From Alphaproteobacteria bacterium (lineage in GTDB: Bacteria; Pseudomonadota; Alphaproteobacteria; 16-39-46; JABJFC01): a DNA stretch of 63,045 nucleotides. Both the position numbers and the translations under genes were made by a program. Shown here one piece after another: positions 33,802 to 43,784 of this stretch. The stretch is from NCBI GenBank assembly GCA_018662925.1, contig JABJFC010000082.1, forward strand, positions 1-63,045, written 5' to 3'. The notes under the pieces are model-generated. The model was not told the DNA's origin, searched no databases, and worked only from the letters and a program-made list of their open reading frames with translations. The first letter of the stretch is position 1, and each line of letters begins with the position of its first letter.

Positions 33802-36800
33802 ATGTCTCTCAAGAAAAATGAAAACCATTCCATGAACCCCATTTTACATGGGGGCGTTCCAGAAGGGTACGAGCCTTTTGTTTTGGAAAAACTGGTGCGT
33901 GAGCAAAAGAAGTCCGTTCTGTTTATTCTGAGAGACGATCGGCGCATGGAGGAGGTTAAGCGTGTGCTGAGTTTCTTCACCCCAAAACTTAGGGTTGTGG
34001 AGTTTCCTGCCTGGGACTGTGTCCCTTATGATCGTGTTTCCCCAAGGGCTGATCTTATGGCGCGGCGATTGGAAACGCTGACAATGATTGCCGATGGGCA
34101 GCTGTCTGAGCCCTTTATTTTGCTGACAACAGTGAATGCGATTTTGCAGAGAGTGCCCCCGAAGGAAGTATTTAAGGGGGTTAGCCTCTGTCTTCGGCGA
34201 GGAGATACCTTTTCTAGTGATAAATTGATTGAATTTTTTGCTAGCAATGGTTTTTTGCGAGTGGAAACAGTGCGAGAGCAGGGGGAGTTTGCCGTTCGGG
34301 GCGGCATTATGGACTTATTTTCTCCGGGTCAGGATAAACCCATCCGTTTAGATTTTTTCGGAGATGACATTGAAAGTATTCGCTCCTTTGATCCCATGAC
34401 TCAGCGTTCTCTGGAAACTTTGGAGAGTCTAACCCTCAAACCCGCCAGTGAAGTCCTGGAGAGTCGGAAGGATATTTCTCGATTTAGATCCCAGTATGGG
34501 GAACTTTTTGGCAGTAAGGCAGCCAATGATCCTCTTTATGAATCGGTCAGTGCTGGAAAGCATTTTCCGGGGCAAGAACACTGGTTGCCTCTTTTCTACC
34601 AGCATATGTCTACCATATTTGATTATGTGCCGGATGCTTGTCTTATTTGGGACTATCAGTGGGAAGTGGCAGTACAGGCACGCTTGGAACAGATTCAAGA
34701 TCACTACGAGGCACGTGTTGAGTTTTCAAAGGTGGAAGAATCAACGTATCGTCCCTTGCCTTCAGAGTATCTCTATTTGAAATCTGACGAGTTGCTTCCT
34801 GGAATAGCCATTTCACCTTTTGCTGCAGGGGAGGAGGACTCTGCCCCAATGGACATGGGAGGACGGCCCATACATGCTTTTTCCACAGCACGCATTTTGG
34901 CAGAGTCCCGGGGAGAAAAAAGGACCCTTCTGGAAGAAGTATTGAAATTTTGTGGGGAGCAAATTAAAGAAGGACGCCGTGTTCTTATGACGGCTTTGAG
35001 TGATAAATCTGCTCGCCGACTGCAGGATCTTTTTAAGGAACGAGATTTGGCACAACTTATGCCAGTAGGGACTTTCAAAGATTTGATGGGTTTGCCCCAG
35101 AAATCCATTGGCGTTACCGTTTTAGAGTTAGAAAAAGGGTTTCTTGCTTCCAATCTATGTGTTCTCACAGAGCAAGATATTTTTGGCGAAAGGCTTATCC
35201 CTCTGAGCCGCACTAAAAAGCAGAGCGCAGATAAGTTATTGGAAGAGCTTTCCAGTTTTTCCGAAGGGGACTATGTGGTGCACATTCAGCATGGAATTGG
35301 CAAATACGAGGGATTGGAGACTTTACAAGCCGGGGGCACTCGACACGATTGTTTGAAGGTCTTGTATGATGGAGATGACAAACTTTTCGTGCCCGTGGAA
35401 AATATTGATGTTCTTTCCCGGTATGGTTCGGAAGACACTCAGGTCAAGTTAGATCGCTTGGGCGGAGCAGGTTGGCAGATGCGAAAGGCCCGTGTCAAAA
35501 AGCGTATCAAGGAGATTGCTGACAAATTGATGAAAATTGCGGCCGAGCGTCAGTTGCGCAAAGCGACGGCTGTTTCAAAACCCTCTGGGCTATATGAGGA
35601 ATTCTGCACACGTTTTCCTTTTCCGGAAACCGATGATCAATTCCGTGCCATCGAGGAAACCATCGAGGATATTGCCAAAGATGTTCCCATGGATCGTTTG
35701 ATCTGTGGGGATGTGGGCTTTGGAAAGACAGAAGTTGCTTTGCGGTCAGCCTTTGTGGTTGCTGCTATGGGCAAACAGGTGGCTATTGTTGTGCCGACGA
35801 CGTTGTTGTGTCGGCAACATTTTAAGTCTTTTAAAGAGCGATTTGTAGGCTTTGGCTTGCGGGTGGAACAAATTTCACGCTTGGTAACGCAAACCCAAGT
35901 AAGCAAAATTAAAAAGGAAGTAGAAGAGGGGTGCGTGGACATTCTGGTGGCCACTCAGGGTATATTTTCAAAATCCACCAATTTTAAGAATCTAGGCTTG
36001 TTAGTCGTAGACGAAGAGCAGCATTTTGGTGTGGTCCAAAAGGAGCGCCTTAAGGAACGCTACCCCAATGTTCATGTACTGACTTTGACGGCAACGCCCA
36101 TTCCTAGGACACTTCAAATGGCGCTGACAGGGGTTCGTGAAATGAGCCTCATTGCAACGCCGCCTATTGATCGTCTCGCAGTGCGGACATTTGTCATGCC
36201 ATTCGACGGAATGATCCTTCGAGAGGCAATTTTGAGAGAACAGCATCGGAACGGGCAGGTGTTTTATGTGTGCCCTCGCATCCAAGATTTGGGGGCCATT
36301 AAGATGAAGTTGTCCAAGATCGTACCGGAGGCAAAAGTTGCCATGGCCCATGGTCAAATGCCTTCTCGCCAATTGGAAGATGTTATGACAGGGTTTTACG
36401 ACGGAAAGTATGATGTCCTGTTGTCGACAAACATTATTGAATCAGGGATTGATATCCCGACGGCTAATACTCTTATTGTCCATCGAGCTGATATGTGGGG
36501 GTTGGCCCAGCTTTACCAGTTGAGAGGGCGGGTAGGGCGCTCAAAGTTGAGGGCGTATGCTTATTTGACGATAACAGCCGGGAAGAGCCTTACCAAATCA
36601 GCCCAGAAACGGCTGGAAGTGATGCAAACTCTGGACGGATTGGGGGCGGGATTTTCACTTGCCAGTCACGATTTGGACATTCGTGGTGCTGGAAATTTGG
36701 TGGGTGAGGAACAGTCTGGTCATGTAAAGGAAGTGGGCGTAGAGCTCTATCAGCATATGTTGCAGGAGGCAGTCCATAGCCTTAGAGAAACGCAGACCGA

Positions 36801-37296
36801 TGAACCTATAGATGAAGGGCTTTCACCTCAAATAAACTTGGGAGTCTCCATCATGATTCCGGAAAACTATGTGTCCGATTTGGGGCTTCGCATGGGGTTG
36901 TACCGTCGTTTGGGGCATTTGAAGGAACCAGAAGCAATTCAGCATTTCCAAGAGGAACTTCAAGATCGATTTGGCGACGTGCCTGAAGAAGTAAAGAACC
37001 TTCTCAATGTGGTGCATTTAAAAAATTTGGCAGTAAGGGCTGGTGTAGAGAAGATTGATGTAGGCTCCAAAGGAGTGGTCATTGCATTTTACAAGAATAT
37101 GTTTGACAATCCTTTGGGGTTGGTCGAGTTCATCAATGACCAAAAAGGCACTGTCAAGCTGCGTCCTGATCACAAGCTGGGGGTGTTGCGAGCGTGGGCT
37201 AGTACAGAAGAACGCATGGCTGGGCTCGAGTCCTTACTGAAGAGATTAGGCGATTTCAGAAAAAGTGAAGAAAAAAAACATGAAGCAGCAAACTAG
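33802..37296 (+). CDS. mfd: Transcription-repair coupling factor Mfd
   Basis: Mfd (1,164 residues) removes RNA polymerase stalled at DNA lesions and recruits UvrA. The order is complete: UvrB-like N-terminal domains (FPAWDCVPYDRVSP, REQGEFAVRGGIMDLFSP), the RNA-polymerase-interacting CarD-like domain (GDYVVHIQHGIGKYEGL), SF2 translocase with Walker A GDVGFGKTEVALR near residue 636 and DEEQ box VVDEEQHFGV near 736, LTATPIPRTLQMAL, the TRG motif region, and the C-terminal UvrA-blocking domain. Its 3' end overlaps the next gene by 32 bases. Confidence 0.97.
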   Translation: MSLKKNENHSMNPILHGGVPEGYEPFVLEKLVREQKKSVLFILRDDRRMEEVKRVLSFFTPKLRVVEFPAWDCVPYDRVSPRADLMARRLETLTMIADGQLSEPFILLTTVNAILQRVPPKEVFKGVSLCLRRGDTFSSDKLIEFFASNGFLRVETVREQGEFAVRGGIMDLFSPGQDKPIRLDFFGDDIESIRSFDPMTQRSLETLESLTLKPASEVLESRKDISRFRSQYGELFGSKAANDPLYESVSAGKHFPGQEHWLPLFYQHMSTIFDYVPDACLIWDYQWEVAVQARLEQIQDHYEARVEFSKVEESTYRPLPSEYLYLKSDELLPGIAISPFAAGEEDSAPMDMGGRPIHAFSTARILAESRGEKRTLLEEVLKFCGEQIKEGRRVLMTALSDKSARRLQDLFKERDLAQLMPVGTFKDLMGLPQKSIGVTVLELEKGFLASNLCVLTEQDIFGERLIPLSRTKKQSADKLLEELSSFSEGDYVVHIQHGIGKYEGLETLQAGGTRHDCLKVLYDGDDKLFVPVENIDVLSRYGSEDTQVKLDRLGGAGWQMRKARVKKRIKEIADKLMKIAAERQLRKATAVSKPSGLYEEFCTRFPFPETDDQFRAIEETIEDIAKDVPMDRLICGDVGFGKTEVALRSAFVVAAMGKQVAIVVPTTLLCRQHFKSFKERFVGFGLRVEQISRLVTQTQVSKIKKEVEEGCVDILVATQGIFSKSTNFKNLGLLVVDEEQHFGVVQKERLKERYPNVHVLTLTATPIPRTLQMALTGVREMSLIATPPIDRLAVRTFVMPFDGMILREAILREQHRNGQVFYVCPRIQDLGAIKMKLSKIVPEAKVAMAHGQMPSRQLEDVMTGFYDGKYDVLLSTNIIESGIDIPTANTLIVHRADMWGLAQLYQLRGRVGRSKLRAYAYLTITAGKSLTKSAQKRLEVMQTLDGLGAGFSLASHDLDIRGAGNLVGEEQSGHVKEVGVELYQHMLQEAVHSLRETQTDEPIDEGLSPQINLGVSIMIPENYVSDLGLRMGLYRRLGHLKEPEAIQHFQEELQDRFGDVPEEVKNLLNVVHLKNLAVRAGVEKIDVGSKGVVIAFYKNMFDNPLGLVEFINDQKGTVKLRPDHKLGVLRAWASTEERMAGLESLLKRLGDFRKSEEKKHEAAN

Positions 37297-38521
37297 AATT
37301 CTGACGACCATAATGGCTGGGAATGCCTTAGAATTCTACAACTTTGCTGTTTATGTTTTATTCATTCCGGTTATTGGGCCCCTGTTCTTTCCTTCAGAAG
37401 ACCCTGCGGTCTCTGCCATGGGAAGCATCATGGTTTATTCGGTGGGGTATTTATCCCGTCCCTTTGGAGGCCTATTGTTCGGTCATATTGGGGATCGGTA
37501 TGGGCGTCGTAAGGCTCTTATGCTAAGTGTTTCCTTTATGGCTGTTCCAGCTCTTGTGATCGCTTGTTTGCCCACCTATGGGACAATTGGATTCATGGGG
37601 CCAGTTATTTTAACAATTTGCCGCCTTTTTCAGGGCTTTTCCTTGGGCGGAGAATATCATGGGGCCTCGATTTTTGTCATTGAACACGGAGAAAGATCCC
37701 GAGGAGGCTTTGCAGGGAGTGTGATTTTGGCTTCTTGTTACATGGGCGTGCTACTAGCAACCATTGTTGCTACCACATTTAATAAATTTTGGTTCCCTGA
37801 ATGGAGCTGGAGGATCCCTTTTTTGGTGGGTTTTTTAAATGGTTTTATGGTTTTGTATATTCGTTATAGGATGACGGAAACCCCCAGGTTTCTTGATTAT
37901 ATAAAGAAGGAGCGTCCAAAGAGCATCCCCATATTGGCTATTTTTAAAGCCAATCGGAAATCCCTCATGTGTGGCGTTTTTGTGGCCTGTGCCTCTGGGG
38001 TCATGGGGTCTACCATGGGGTATATGAGCACCTTTCTTGTTATATTCAAGGGTTGGGATGTCTTTCATGCTGTCATGGTTGTGGGACTTGGGTGCCTTGT
38101 TTATATAGGACTGCCACCTATTATTGGACGTCTCTCCGATCGACTTGGGGCTCGGCGCGTTATGCTTTGTGGTCTGACGTGCGTTTTTCTGTTTTCTTTT
38201 CCCGTTTTTTATATGTTTTCAACGGGAATTCCCCTATGGGTTTGCCTGGGCCAAGTCCTATGGTGCTGCGGAACCAGTGTATTTGAAGCCCCCCTTAATA
38301 ACTTTTTGAATCAACTATTCCCAGTATGGTCCCGATATAGTTCGATCGGTGTTACATACTCTATTGGGATTGTCATTTTTGCAGGTCTTAACCCCCTCAT
38401 TTTAACTTATACGGCCCAGAGTTCCTCGTATGTAGAGTCATCTGTCGTTTGGATAAGTTTTCCATTGTTTTTAGGTTTTTTAGGGACTTATTTTTCCAAA
38501 GGATTGAATGGGAATAGATAG
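37265..38521 (+). CDS. MFS transporter, metabolite:H+ symporter (ProP-like) family
   Basis: A 418-residue, 12-segment carrier, paralogous to the one at 31060: MAGNALEFYNFAVYVLF, YLSRPFGGLLFGHIGDRYGRRKALML and LFQGFSLGGEYHGASIFVIEH match it closely in pattern. The frame starts with a GTG at 37265 inside the mfd tail; the ATG at 37280 (MKQQTRIL) is an equally good start, and neither has a strong ribosome site, so coupling to mfd translation is likely. Substrate is unknown; osmolytes or organic acids are the usual ones. Confidence 0.9.
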   Translation: MKKKNMKQQTRILTTIMAGNALEFYNFAVYVLFIPVIGPLFFPSEDPAVSAMGSIMVYSVGYLSRPFGGLLFGHIGDRYGRRKALMLSVSFMAVPALVIACLPTYGTIGFMGPVILTICRLFQGFSLGGEYHGASIFVIEHGERSRGGFAGSVILASCYMGVLLATIVATTFNKFWFPEWSWRIPFLVGFLNGFMVLYIRYRMTETPRFLDYIKKERPKSIPILAIFKANRKSLMCGVFVACASGVMGSTMGYMSTFLVIFKGWDVFHAVMVVGLGCLVYIGLPPIIGRLSDRLGARRVMLCGLTCVFLFSFPVFYMFSTGIPLWVCLGQVLWCCGTSVFEAPLNNFLNQLFPVWSRYSSIGVTYSIGIVIFAGLNPLILTYTAQSSSYVESSVVWISFPLFLGFLGTYFSKGLNGNR

Positions 38522-38614
38522 ACGACAGAAAGGGAAGGCAATATAACTGAACCGATCTTGTAGAAGTTTCTATTTTTATCCTCTAGCATCTCGCATTTGA
38601 CATCCACTTGAAGG

Positions 38615-38682
38615 TGGATCCCGCGCTCATAAGAAATTCTAAGGCGCACCTTCGGTTTGCCAAGAATTCCTAATGGCCGGGA
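38615..38682 (+). repeat. Dispersed intergenic repeat, GGATCCCGCG family, copy A
   Basis: The block starting TGGATCCCGCGCTCATAAG and ending CCTAATGGCCGGG is found again at 62979-63045 with few changes. Its first 16 bases also occur at 44297-44312. It lies in the gap before the sensor-only gene at 38782. Confidence 0.75.
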
Positions 38683-38781
38683 AGACGGTTGTGGGGCCAG
38701 ATCAAAAAAACCTTGAAAATGACAAGAAAGTTGTATATATTAACTATTCAATTAAATCAAAGTATTTGTAAGGTTAAATTT

Positions 38782-39366
38782 ATGAATAGTAAATTAAATA
38801 TTGTTGAACCTGAAATTGAACTAATGTCTGGGGAAGCGTCATTAGTTAATCATCGGGTTGATGAACTTACAAGAAATTTTGCCTCTCAGCTAGAGAAGCA
38901 CGGCATTATGCACTTTTCGTATACACTGCTTCATGGAGATGGTTCGTCTCAGTTTTATTTCAATGATAAAAAGTGGGGCAAGCGTATGATTGATGACGAA
39001 TGTCATAAGGAAGATGCCCTGGTTCAGTATTGTCTCTCAAAGAATTCTTCATTTGTGCCATGGGATCTGCTTGCCATGAATAAACAGCAAAAGGAAATAT
39101 TTGATGAACGTCAAAACGTTCATAAAAAGTATAACGGAGTAGCTGTCTCGCTTATAAAAACAGATACACCTCTTATGTTCGCTCTTTCCACTGATTCAAA
39201 GGTTTTTGATTTACCCCATTATCTTGCGAAGCACAAAGATGTCATCAGAGATAGTGTGGACTTCATCAAAGGTATACATCGTGACCAACGCGTTAAAAAG
39301 CTTTTGAGTTCAGCCTTTCTAGAGGAAGATGGATTTGTACCTGAAAAGTCTGGTATTTTACACTAA
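38782..39366 (+). CDS. LuxR autoinducer-binding-like domain protein without HTH
   Basis: The ATG at 38782 (AAGG eight bases upstream) gives 194 residues; an open extension to 38689 looks non-coding. The domain resembles the N-terminal half of LuxR proteins and of the regulator at 29463: GIMHFSYTLLHGDGSSQFYFN, then NSSFVPWDLLAMNKQQKEIF, and VAVSLIKTDTPLMFALSTD. The chain ends soon after, with no helix-turn-helix. A stand-alone sensor domain could titrate a signal, dimerise with the full-length regulator as an inhibitor, or be a truncated remnant. Its stop overlaps the convergent gene by four bases. Confidence 0.65.
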   Translation: MNSKLNIVEPEIELMSGEASLVNHRVDELTRNFASQLEKHGIMHFSYTLLHGDGSSQFYFNDKKWGKRMIDDECHKEDALVQYCLSKNSSFVPWDLLAMNKQQKEIFDERQNVHKKYNGVAVSLIKTDTPLMFALSTDSKVFDLPHYLAKHKDVIRDSVDFIKGIHRDQRVKKLLSSAFLEEDGFVPEKSGILH

Positions 39367-39824
39367 CAATTGTGCATTTTGCGATGCCAGACGATAGGAA
39401 TAATGCTCTGTATCTTTGAGGCACTAAAGTTAGTTTTCGATTGGGTGTTGTGGTTGAAGCTATTAAAGACAAAGTTTTCACTGTCATTAGCTTTCTCTAA
39501 GGTCCTAATAAGGATTTCACCGGTTTTTGTCTCGATAATACAGTGATTGTCTAGCGCATGATGAAAATCGCTTTTGATGAGTTTAAATCCACCGACGTAA
39601 TCACCTGGAGCATAAAGAGGAAGCATGAGCTCATCTTGAACCATGCGTACTTCGGCGTCATCGTTTGTTTCTCTGAAATTATTAACTTCCTTGAGGATTT
39701 CAATTTCATGAGCAATTTCTTCATTTTTGCTCATCAAAAAATCGTCCAGCGACTTTTCAAAAAAGTCTGAGTATGAATTACAATGTTCAGCTGAAGCAAA
39801 ATTCTCTACAGAATCATTTACCAT
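39363..39824 (-). CDS. S24/LexA-C-like domain protein, no DNA-binding domain
   Basis: The ATG at 39824 with GGAGAG upstream gives 153 residues; the frame is open to 39890. The C-terminal half resembles the peptidase S24 fold of LexA and CI-type repressors: LMLPLYAPGDYVGGFKLI, HALDNHCIIETKTGEILIRTL, and IQSIIPIVWHRK. The catalytic Ser of the usual SM-P-L motif is absent (DELMLPLYA), so self-cleavage is unlikely. The N-terminal 65 residues are acidic and helical, not a clear HTH. It could be a dimerisation or interaction module. It is convergent with the sensor-only gene. Confidence 0.55.
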   Translation of the reverse strand: MVNDSVENFASAEHCNSYSDFFEKSLDDFLMSKNEEIAHEIEILKEVNNFRETNDDAEVRMVQDELMLPLYAPGDYVGGFKLIKSDFHHALDNHCIIETKTGEILIRTLEKANDSENFVFNSFNHNTQSKTNFSASKIQSIIPIVWHRKMHNC

Positions 39825-39992
39825 TTTTTCTCTCTCCCCATAAGAGCAATTACTAAATCTCATTTTTATTGCTGTGCTGGATTTTTCCAATTATGCACAA
39901 TCTTTTTTTTATTGTTTCTAGCATACGTCTACATATAAGGAAAGAGGAATAAATTAAAAAATTAAAAAGCCCAATGAACTGAAGGGGATACT

Positions 39993-40330
39993 TTAGAACA
40001 GCCCCTTTAGTAATCCCTCAACAGCCTTAACCGGGTCGGGAGCTCCTTGACGTTGTGAAGGTGATGTGCCCTTGGAGCCGCCAGGTGCTGCTTTTTTGCC
40101 TCCTCCAAGTCCTATATCTTCTAGAGGCCCGAGAAGGCTATCCAAAAGTTTCCCGCCTGTTTTTTGCAAAACGGCATTTTGTAGTTTGCTTGAATCTACG
40201 GAATATCTCGGGGCATCAAGTTTTCCCTGGGCAAGCACTGTGACGGGTGGTAGATCTTGGGCCTTCTTTAAGGCAATGGAACTTTTCACATCCAGGAACC
40301 ATTGCGGGAAATTAACGACAATGCTGCTGC
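39993..40330 (-). pseudogene. C-terminal part of AsmA-family gene, out of frame
   Basis: This stretch continues the asmA gene in another frame. Read through from about 40330 it gives VVNFPQWFLDVKSSIALKKA, then PPVTVLAQGKLDAPRYSVD, which is the normal end of AsmA proteins, followed by a Gly/Ala/Pro-rich tail and a final helix (VKAVEGLLKGLF). An apparent GTG start at 40289 is not a real start. One missing base in the GCA-repeat near 40316-40335 explains the split. Confidence 0.7.
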
Positions 40331-42748
40331 CCCATTGAGTGACACATCTTCGGAGTCTAGATCAATCCTCTGGCTTCTTAGGACGCCATCTTTCAAGAGA
40401 AAGTCAATTTTCAATGAACTGATTCTCGTTTCTCCACGGCTTGTTAGGGCATCAAATATACCTACGACACCGGAAATAACGTCGGATTTTTTCAAAGCAC
40501 TGACGAAAGCGTCCACATTCACGCCAAGGGCTATGTTGTTTACTGAGATATCAGCAGCTCCACTGGAGGCCGCTACCATATCATAGACGCTCTTTCCCTT
40601 GGCATTAGCTTTCATGCTGGCGTTTATAGTACCGCCTCTTATGTATTCTCTCGCCGCCTGGGGTAACGAGGAGGCTGCCGCCTCGGGGAGACTCACATTC
40701 TTGATGGACAAATCAGTTGTTAAGTTATTATTGGAAGAGGCTAGCTTTACGTTGCCGCCAACGGACCCTCCATAGGCACTTGCGTCCAGGGAAGAAACAC
40801 CTAAAGTCCCATTGGCAATTTTTATGGGTAATTTAACTTGGGTCAGTTTAAAGCCTTTGACCAGTAGGTTCTTTAACATCAGATCCACATCCACATCGGC
40901 AATGCTAAGGGCTGATAGATCTAGAGGCGTTCTAGGTAACGGTGACTGATGGGTTGGTGGCCCATTTCGGGTGAGATGAAATAGAGGCACGCCATCAGAC
41001 CTGTAAGCAACGGCTACGGATAAGTCTTCAAGGTCCATATAGGCAAGAATTGGATCCAAGTTGACTTGCGAGGATTCAAGCTTGCCTTTCAGAGTGGGCT
41101 TGCCGCTCTTTAGGGATAGATCCAGTTTGCCTTTTAAATCGATCCCCATTAGATCACTGTTTAAGAGGGTTAGGGTGGCAGATTGGGGCGTGCCTTTGAC
41201 TTGGCTCTTGAGAGAGACGCGGTCGATTTTTAGGGGGGTTCCCGTAATCTTAGACAGTGCCAGTTTATTTACGGCAAGTGCAAAGTCGTAGGAAAGCTTG
41301 TTTGGATCAAAAGTTCCCTTTACTTGGATGTCTCCCCCAAAGGCTTCTATGGACCCTTTCATATAATTTTCGCTGCTCTTTTCATTTGATTTCAGTACGA
41401 CCATAAGATTGAGAGGGGTTTTGTACTCAGAAGCTCCAACCATTCTTAACCAAGGGCCCACATCGCTCATTTTGAGGCCAAGGTTAGTATCACCTGTTGA
41501 GAGTACAAATCCAAATTTGCCAGTGAGAGAATTTTGTCCCAAGGAAAGAGATACACTGTTTGCGGCAATTCGTTTCGCACTCACATCTAGTGAAGTCGTT
41601 ACTGATAATGGCGCAGGTATTTTGAAGCCTTTATCCACAATAATCCAGTTTAAGAAGGCTTGAGGATCTTTGGAGGCTATCTTCATTTGTCCTTTGAAAT
41701 TTCCTTCAGGGTAAACAGTTCCATTTGTCACGACTTTTAAGGCCGCATTACCATCGCTAATAGTAAGTTCCTTCGACACCTTTTTAGATTCGATTCCGTA
41801 TTTGAGGGATCCCTTAATACTGAGTCCTCCCATTGCTATAGCAATATTTGGAAGGTCCACGGTTTTAGGGCTTGCTGTTATTTTGCTTGAGAAGGTTCCG
41901 CCTTTTTTAAAATCTAAAGTCTTGTTTGGAAGCTCAAGGGTAAGAGGTGCTTTGAATGAGGAGCTCTCAAGTGTGCCAGTCATAGTCAGGGAGGCCATCT
42001 CGATGGTACCTTTCAGGTCCATGGTTCCCATATCAAACTTTCCTTGCTTGATGGATAGACTAGAGGAAAGTGGAATATTCTTTTCATCAAGTTTTCCCAC
42101 AGAGGATGTGAATGATAAAGCCATGCCGGCAACACTAAGGTTTCCTTTTAATTTGAAAGGGCCTTGTAAGGAGTCTAGATCTCCTTTCAGATTAAAACCC
42201 TCAAGGGACTGATACGAACCCTTTTGGAGATCACTGAAGGTGAGAGTGCCATCGGATATAATCAAATTGTGAAGGGCCGCAGCAATCATTGAAGCGTCTT
42301 GAGGGGGTGCTTTTTCTTCCGAAGTGCTTATTTCTTTTGGCGCCGGTTTATCCTTGGCTTTGGGCATAAGATCCCAGTTTTGACGTCCGTCTTTCAGGGT
42401 TTCCAAGTGAATAGTCGGCTTGACCAGTTCAAGGGACGAGATGCCTATTTCCCCTTTAAAAAGGTTGAAGAGGGAGAGACTCAGGTCCAGAGATTTCAGC
42501 TGGACCATATATTGTTCTTTGCCGCCTGGAAGGTTAGAGAGTTTTACATCTCTTACCATCACCGTTGGTGTTGGGAGAAGAGCAATGCGAATGGGGCCAT
42601 CGATCTTCAGATCTCGGCCGGTGGCTTCCTTAACTTGTTTGAGAATAGGGGCCTTATACTGGCTCCAATCTATGAAATACGGGACAACTGCGACCAAAAT
42701 GATAAGTGTTCCAAGAATACCACCTGTCCAATATAGGCTCTTCTTCAT
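40286..42748 (-). CDS. AsmA-family protein, main part (frameshifted near the end)
   Basis: 820 residues in frame. An N-terminal membrane anchor (MKKSLYWTGGILGTLIILVAVVPYFIDW) is followed by the AsmA signature (ATGRDLKIDGPIRIALLPTPTVMVRDVKLSNLPGG, here in two parts) and long beta-rich repeats of the chorein-N/VPS13-like bridge type. AsmA-like proteins are thought to carry phospholipids between inner and outer membrane. The frame ends abruptly after LSLISRNGSW while the true C-terminal region lies downstream in another frame, so either the gene is broken, or expressed by slippage, or the sequence has an error. Confidence 0.85.
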   Translation of the reverse strand: MKKSLYWTGGILGTLIILVAVVPYFIDWSQYKAPILKQVKEATGRDLKIDGPIRIALLPTPTVMVRDVKLSNLPGGKEQYMVQLKSLDLSLSLFNLFKGEIGISSLELVKPTIHLETLKDGRQNWDLMPKAKDKPAPKEISTSEEKAPPQDASMIAAALHNLIISDGTLTFSDLQKGSYQSLEGFNLKGDLDSLQGPFKLKGNLSVAGMALSFTSSVGKLDEKNIPLSSSLSIKQGKFDMGTMDLKGTIEMASLTMTGTLESSSFKAPLTLELPNKTLDFKKGGTFSSKITASPKTVDLPNIAIAMGGLSIKGSLKYGIESKKVSKELTISDGNAALKVVTNGTVYPEGNFKGQMKIASKDPQAFLNWIIVDKGFKIPAPLSVTTSLDVSAKRIAANSVSLSLGQNSLTGKFGFVLSTGDTNLGLKMSDVGPWLRMVGASEYKTPLNLMVVLKSNEKSSENYMKGSIEAFGGDIQVKGTFDPNKLSYDFALAVNKLALSKITGTPLKIDRVSLKSQVKGTPQSATLTLLNSDLMGIDLKGKLDLSLKSGKPTLKGKLESSQVNLDPILAYMDLEDLSVAVAYRSDGVPLFHLTRNGPPTHQSPLPRTPLDLSALSIADVDVDLMLKNLLVKGFKLTQVKLPIKIANGTLGVSSLDASAYGGSVGGNVKLASSNNNLTTDLSIKNVSLPEAAASSLPQAAREYIRGGTINASMKANAKGKSVYDMVAASSGAADISVNNIALGVNVDAFVSALKKSDVISGVVGIFDALTSRGETRISSLKIDFLLKDGVLRSQRIDLDSEDVSLNGAAALSLISRNGSWM

Positions 42749-42842
42749 GATACTATGTCCCTTCTTTATTTATGATCTGTCCCGACAATTATAGCATATG
42801 GGGACTGAAGTCCCGAGTGTCTTTTGGAATTCTACTCTTATT

Positions 42843-43784
42843 TTATCCTGTGATGACTCTTTTGATCACTTCATTGGCGATTCTAAAATTCTTGGGGCGC
42901 TCTAACTCAGTATTCAAATATTCAAACATGCTGCTGAGATCAAGGATGCTCGCAATATGTTTCCAGTTTGGCGGAAGGCTTCCCCCATGTGATTTGTAAG
43001 CCTTCGTAACGGCTTCTTCAAAATCGTTTGGATATTGATCAGGGAAACGGAACAAGTTACCAAAATCGCTTAGAGGATTTCCAGAATAGGCGAACTCCCA
43101 ATCCAGGACAGCCGTAATTTGGCCATTTTCAGCCAATAGATTCTTAAGATTAAAATCCGAATGGACCAAGCGGTTATTCGGTTTGAAGTCTTCAATGAGC
43201 TTTTCGTTTTGTGATAGAAACTTCCAAAGCTCAGTTTCAGAAACATTGGTGAGTCTTTCCTGTGCTCTTGTTTTGAGGCAAAACTCAATGTAAGAGAATG
43301 GCTCGCTTCCAAATGGTGGGGGCTTGATTTCTAAATTATTCCCAATGAATCCATGGCCAGAAAATTCATAGGTATGAATGGCGGCCAAAGTTTTTCCAAT
43401 GGATTCTCCCATTTGTGTCCAATTAATTTCATTTTTTTCTTTAAGAGTTTGGGCGGACGATCCTTCCACAAATTCCATCAAGATAACGGGGAGATCCTCA
43501 ATAATACTCTTTTCATCGAAATAATAGATTTTAGGAACAGGGACCGTTTTTGATACAAGTTTAAGGAGGGAGATTTCTGTTTGGGCAATAGTAAGCCCGC
43601 GCTGAACGATCCGTAGGAGGAGCGTGCGTCCATCAATTAATTCTAATTTGTAATTGGTATTGCTAAAACCACCTGAAACAGGTGCAAAAGACTTAAGCTT
43701 GGCCCCAACTTCCCATTTAAAAAGAAAATGACCGACTTGTTCCTTTGAAATACTTATCAGAGGAACGCGTCGGTCATAGGGCAT
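42843..43784 (-). CDS. Aminoglycoside phosphotransferase-fold kinase
   Basis: A 313-residue APH/choline-kinase-like protein. The fold motifs are VSGGFSNTNYKLEL (P-loop-like), LLLRIVQRG, the catalytic Brenner motif LVHSDFNLKNLL and the metal-binding VLDWEFAYSGNPLSD. The family phosphorylates small molecules such as choline, ethanolamine, homoserine, fructosamine or drugs; the substrate is not evident. The motifs are intact, so it should be active. It lies just upstream of asmA on the same strand with a 95-base gap. Confidence 0.85.
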   Translation of the reverse strand: MPYDRRVPLISISKEQVGHFLFKWEVGAKLKSFAPVSGGFSNTNYKLELIDGRTLLLRIVQRGLTIAQTEISLLKLVSKTVPVPKIYYFDEKSIIEDLPVILMEFVEGSSAQTLKEKNEINWTQMGESIGKTLAAIHTYEFSGHGFIGNNLEIKPPPFGSEPFSYIEFCLKTRAQERLTNVSETELWKFLSQNEKLIEDFKPNNRLVHSDFNLKNLLAENGQITAVLDWEFAYSGNPLSDFGNLFRFPDQYPNDFEEAVTKAYKSHGGSLPPNWKHIASILDLSSMFEYLNTELERPKNFRIANEVIKRVITG

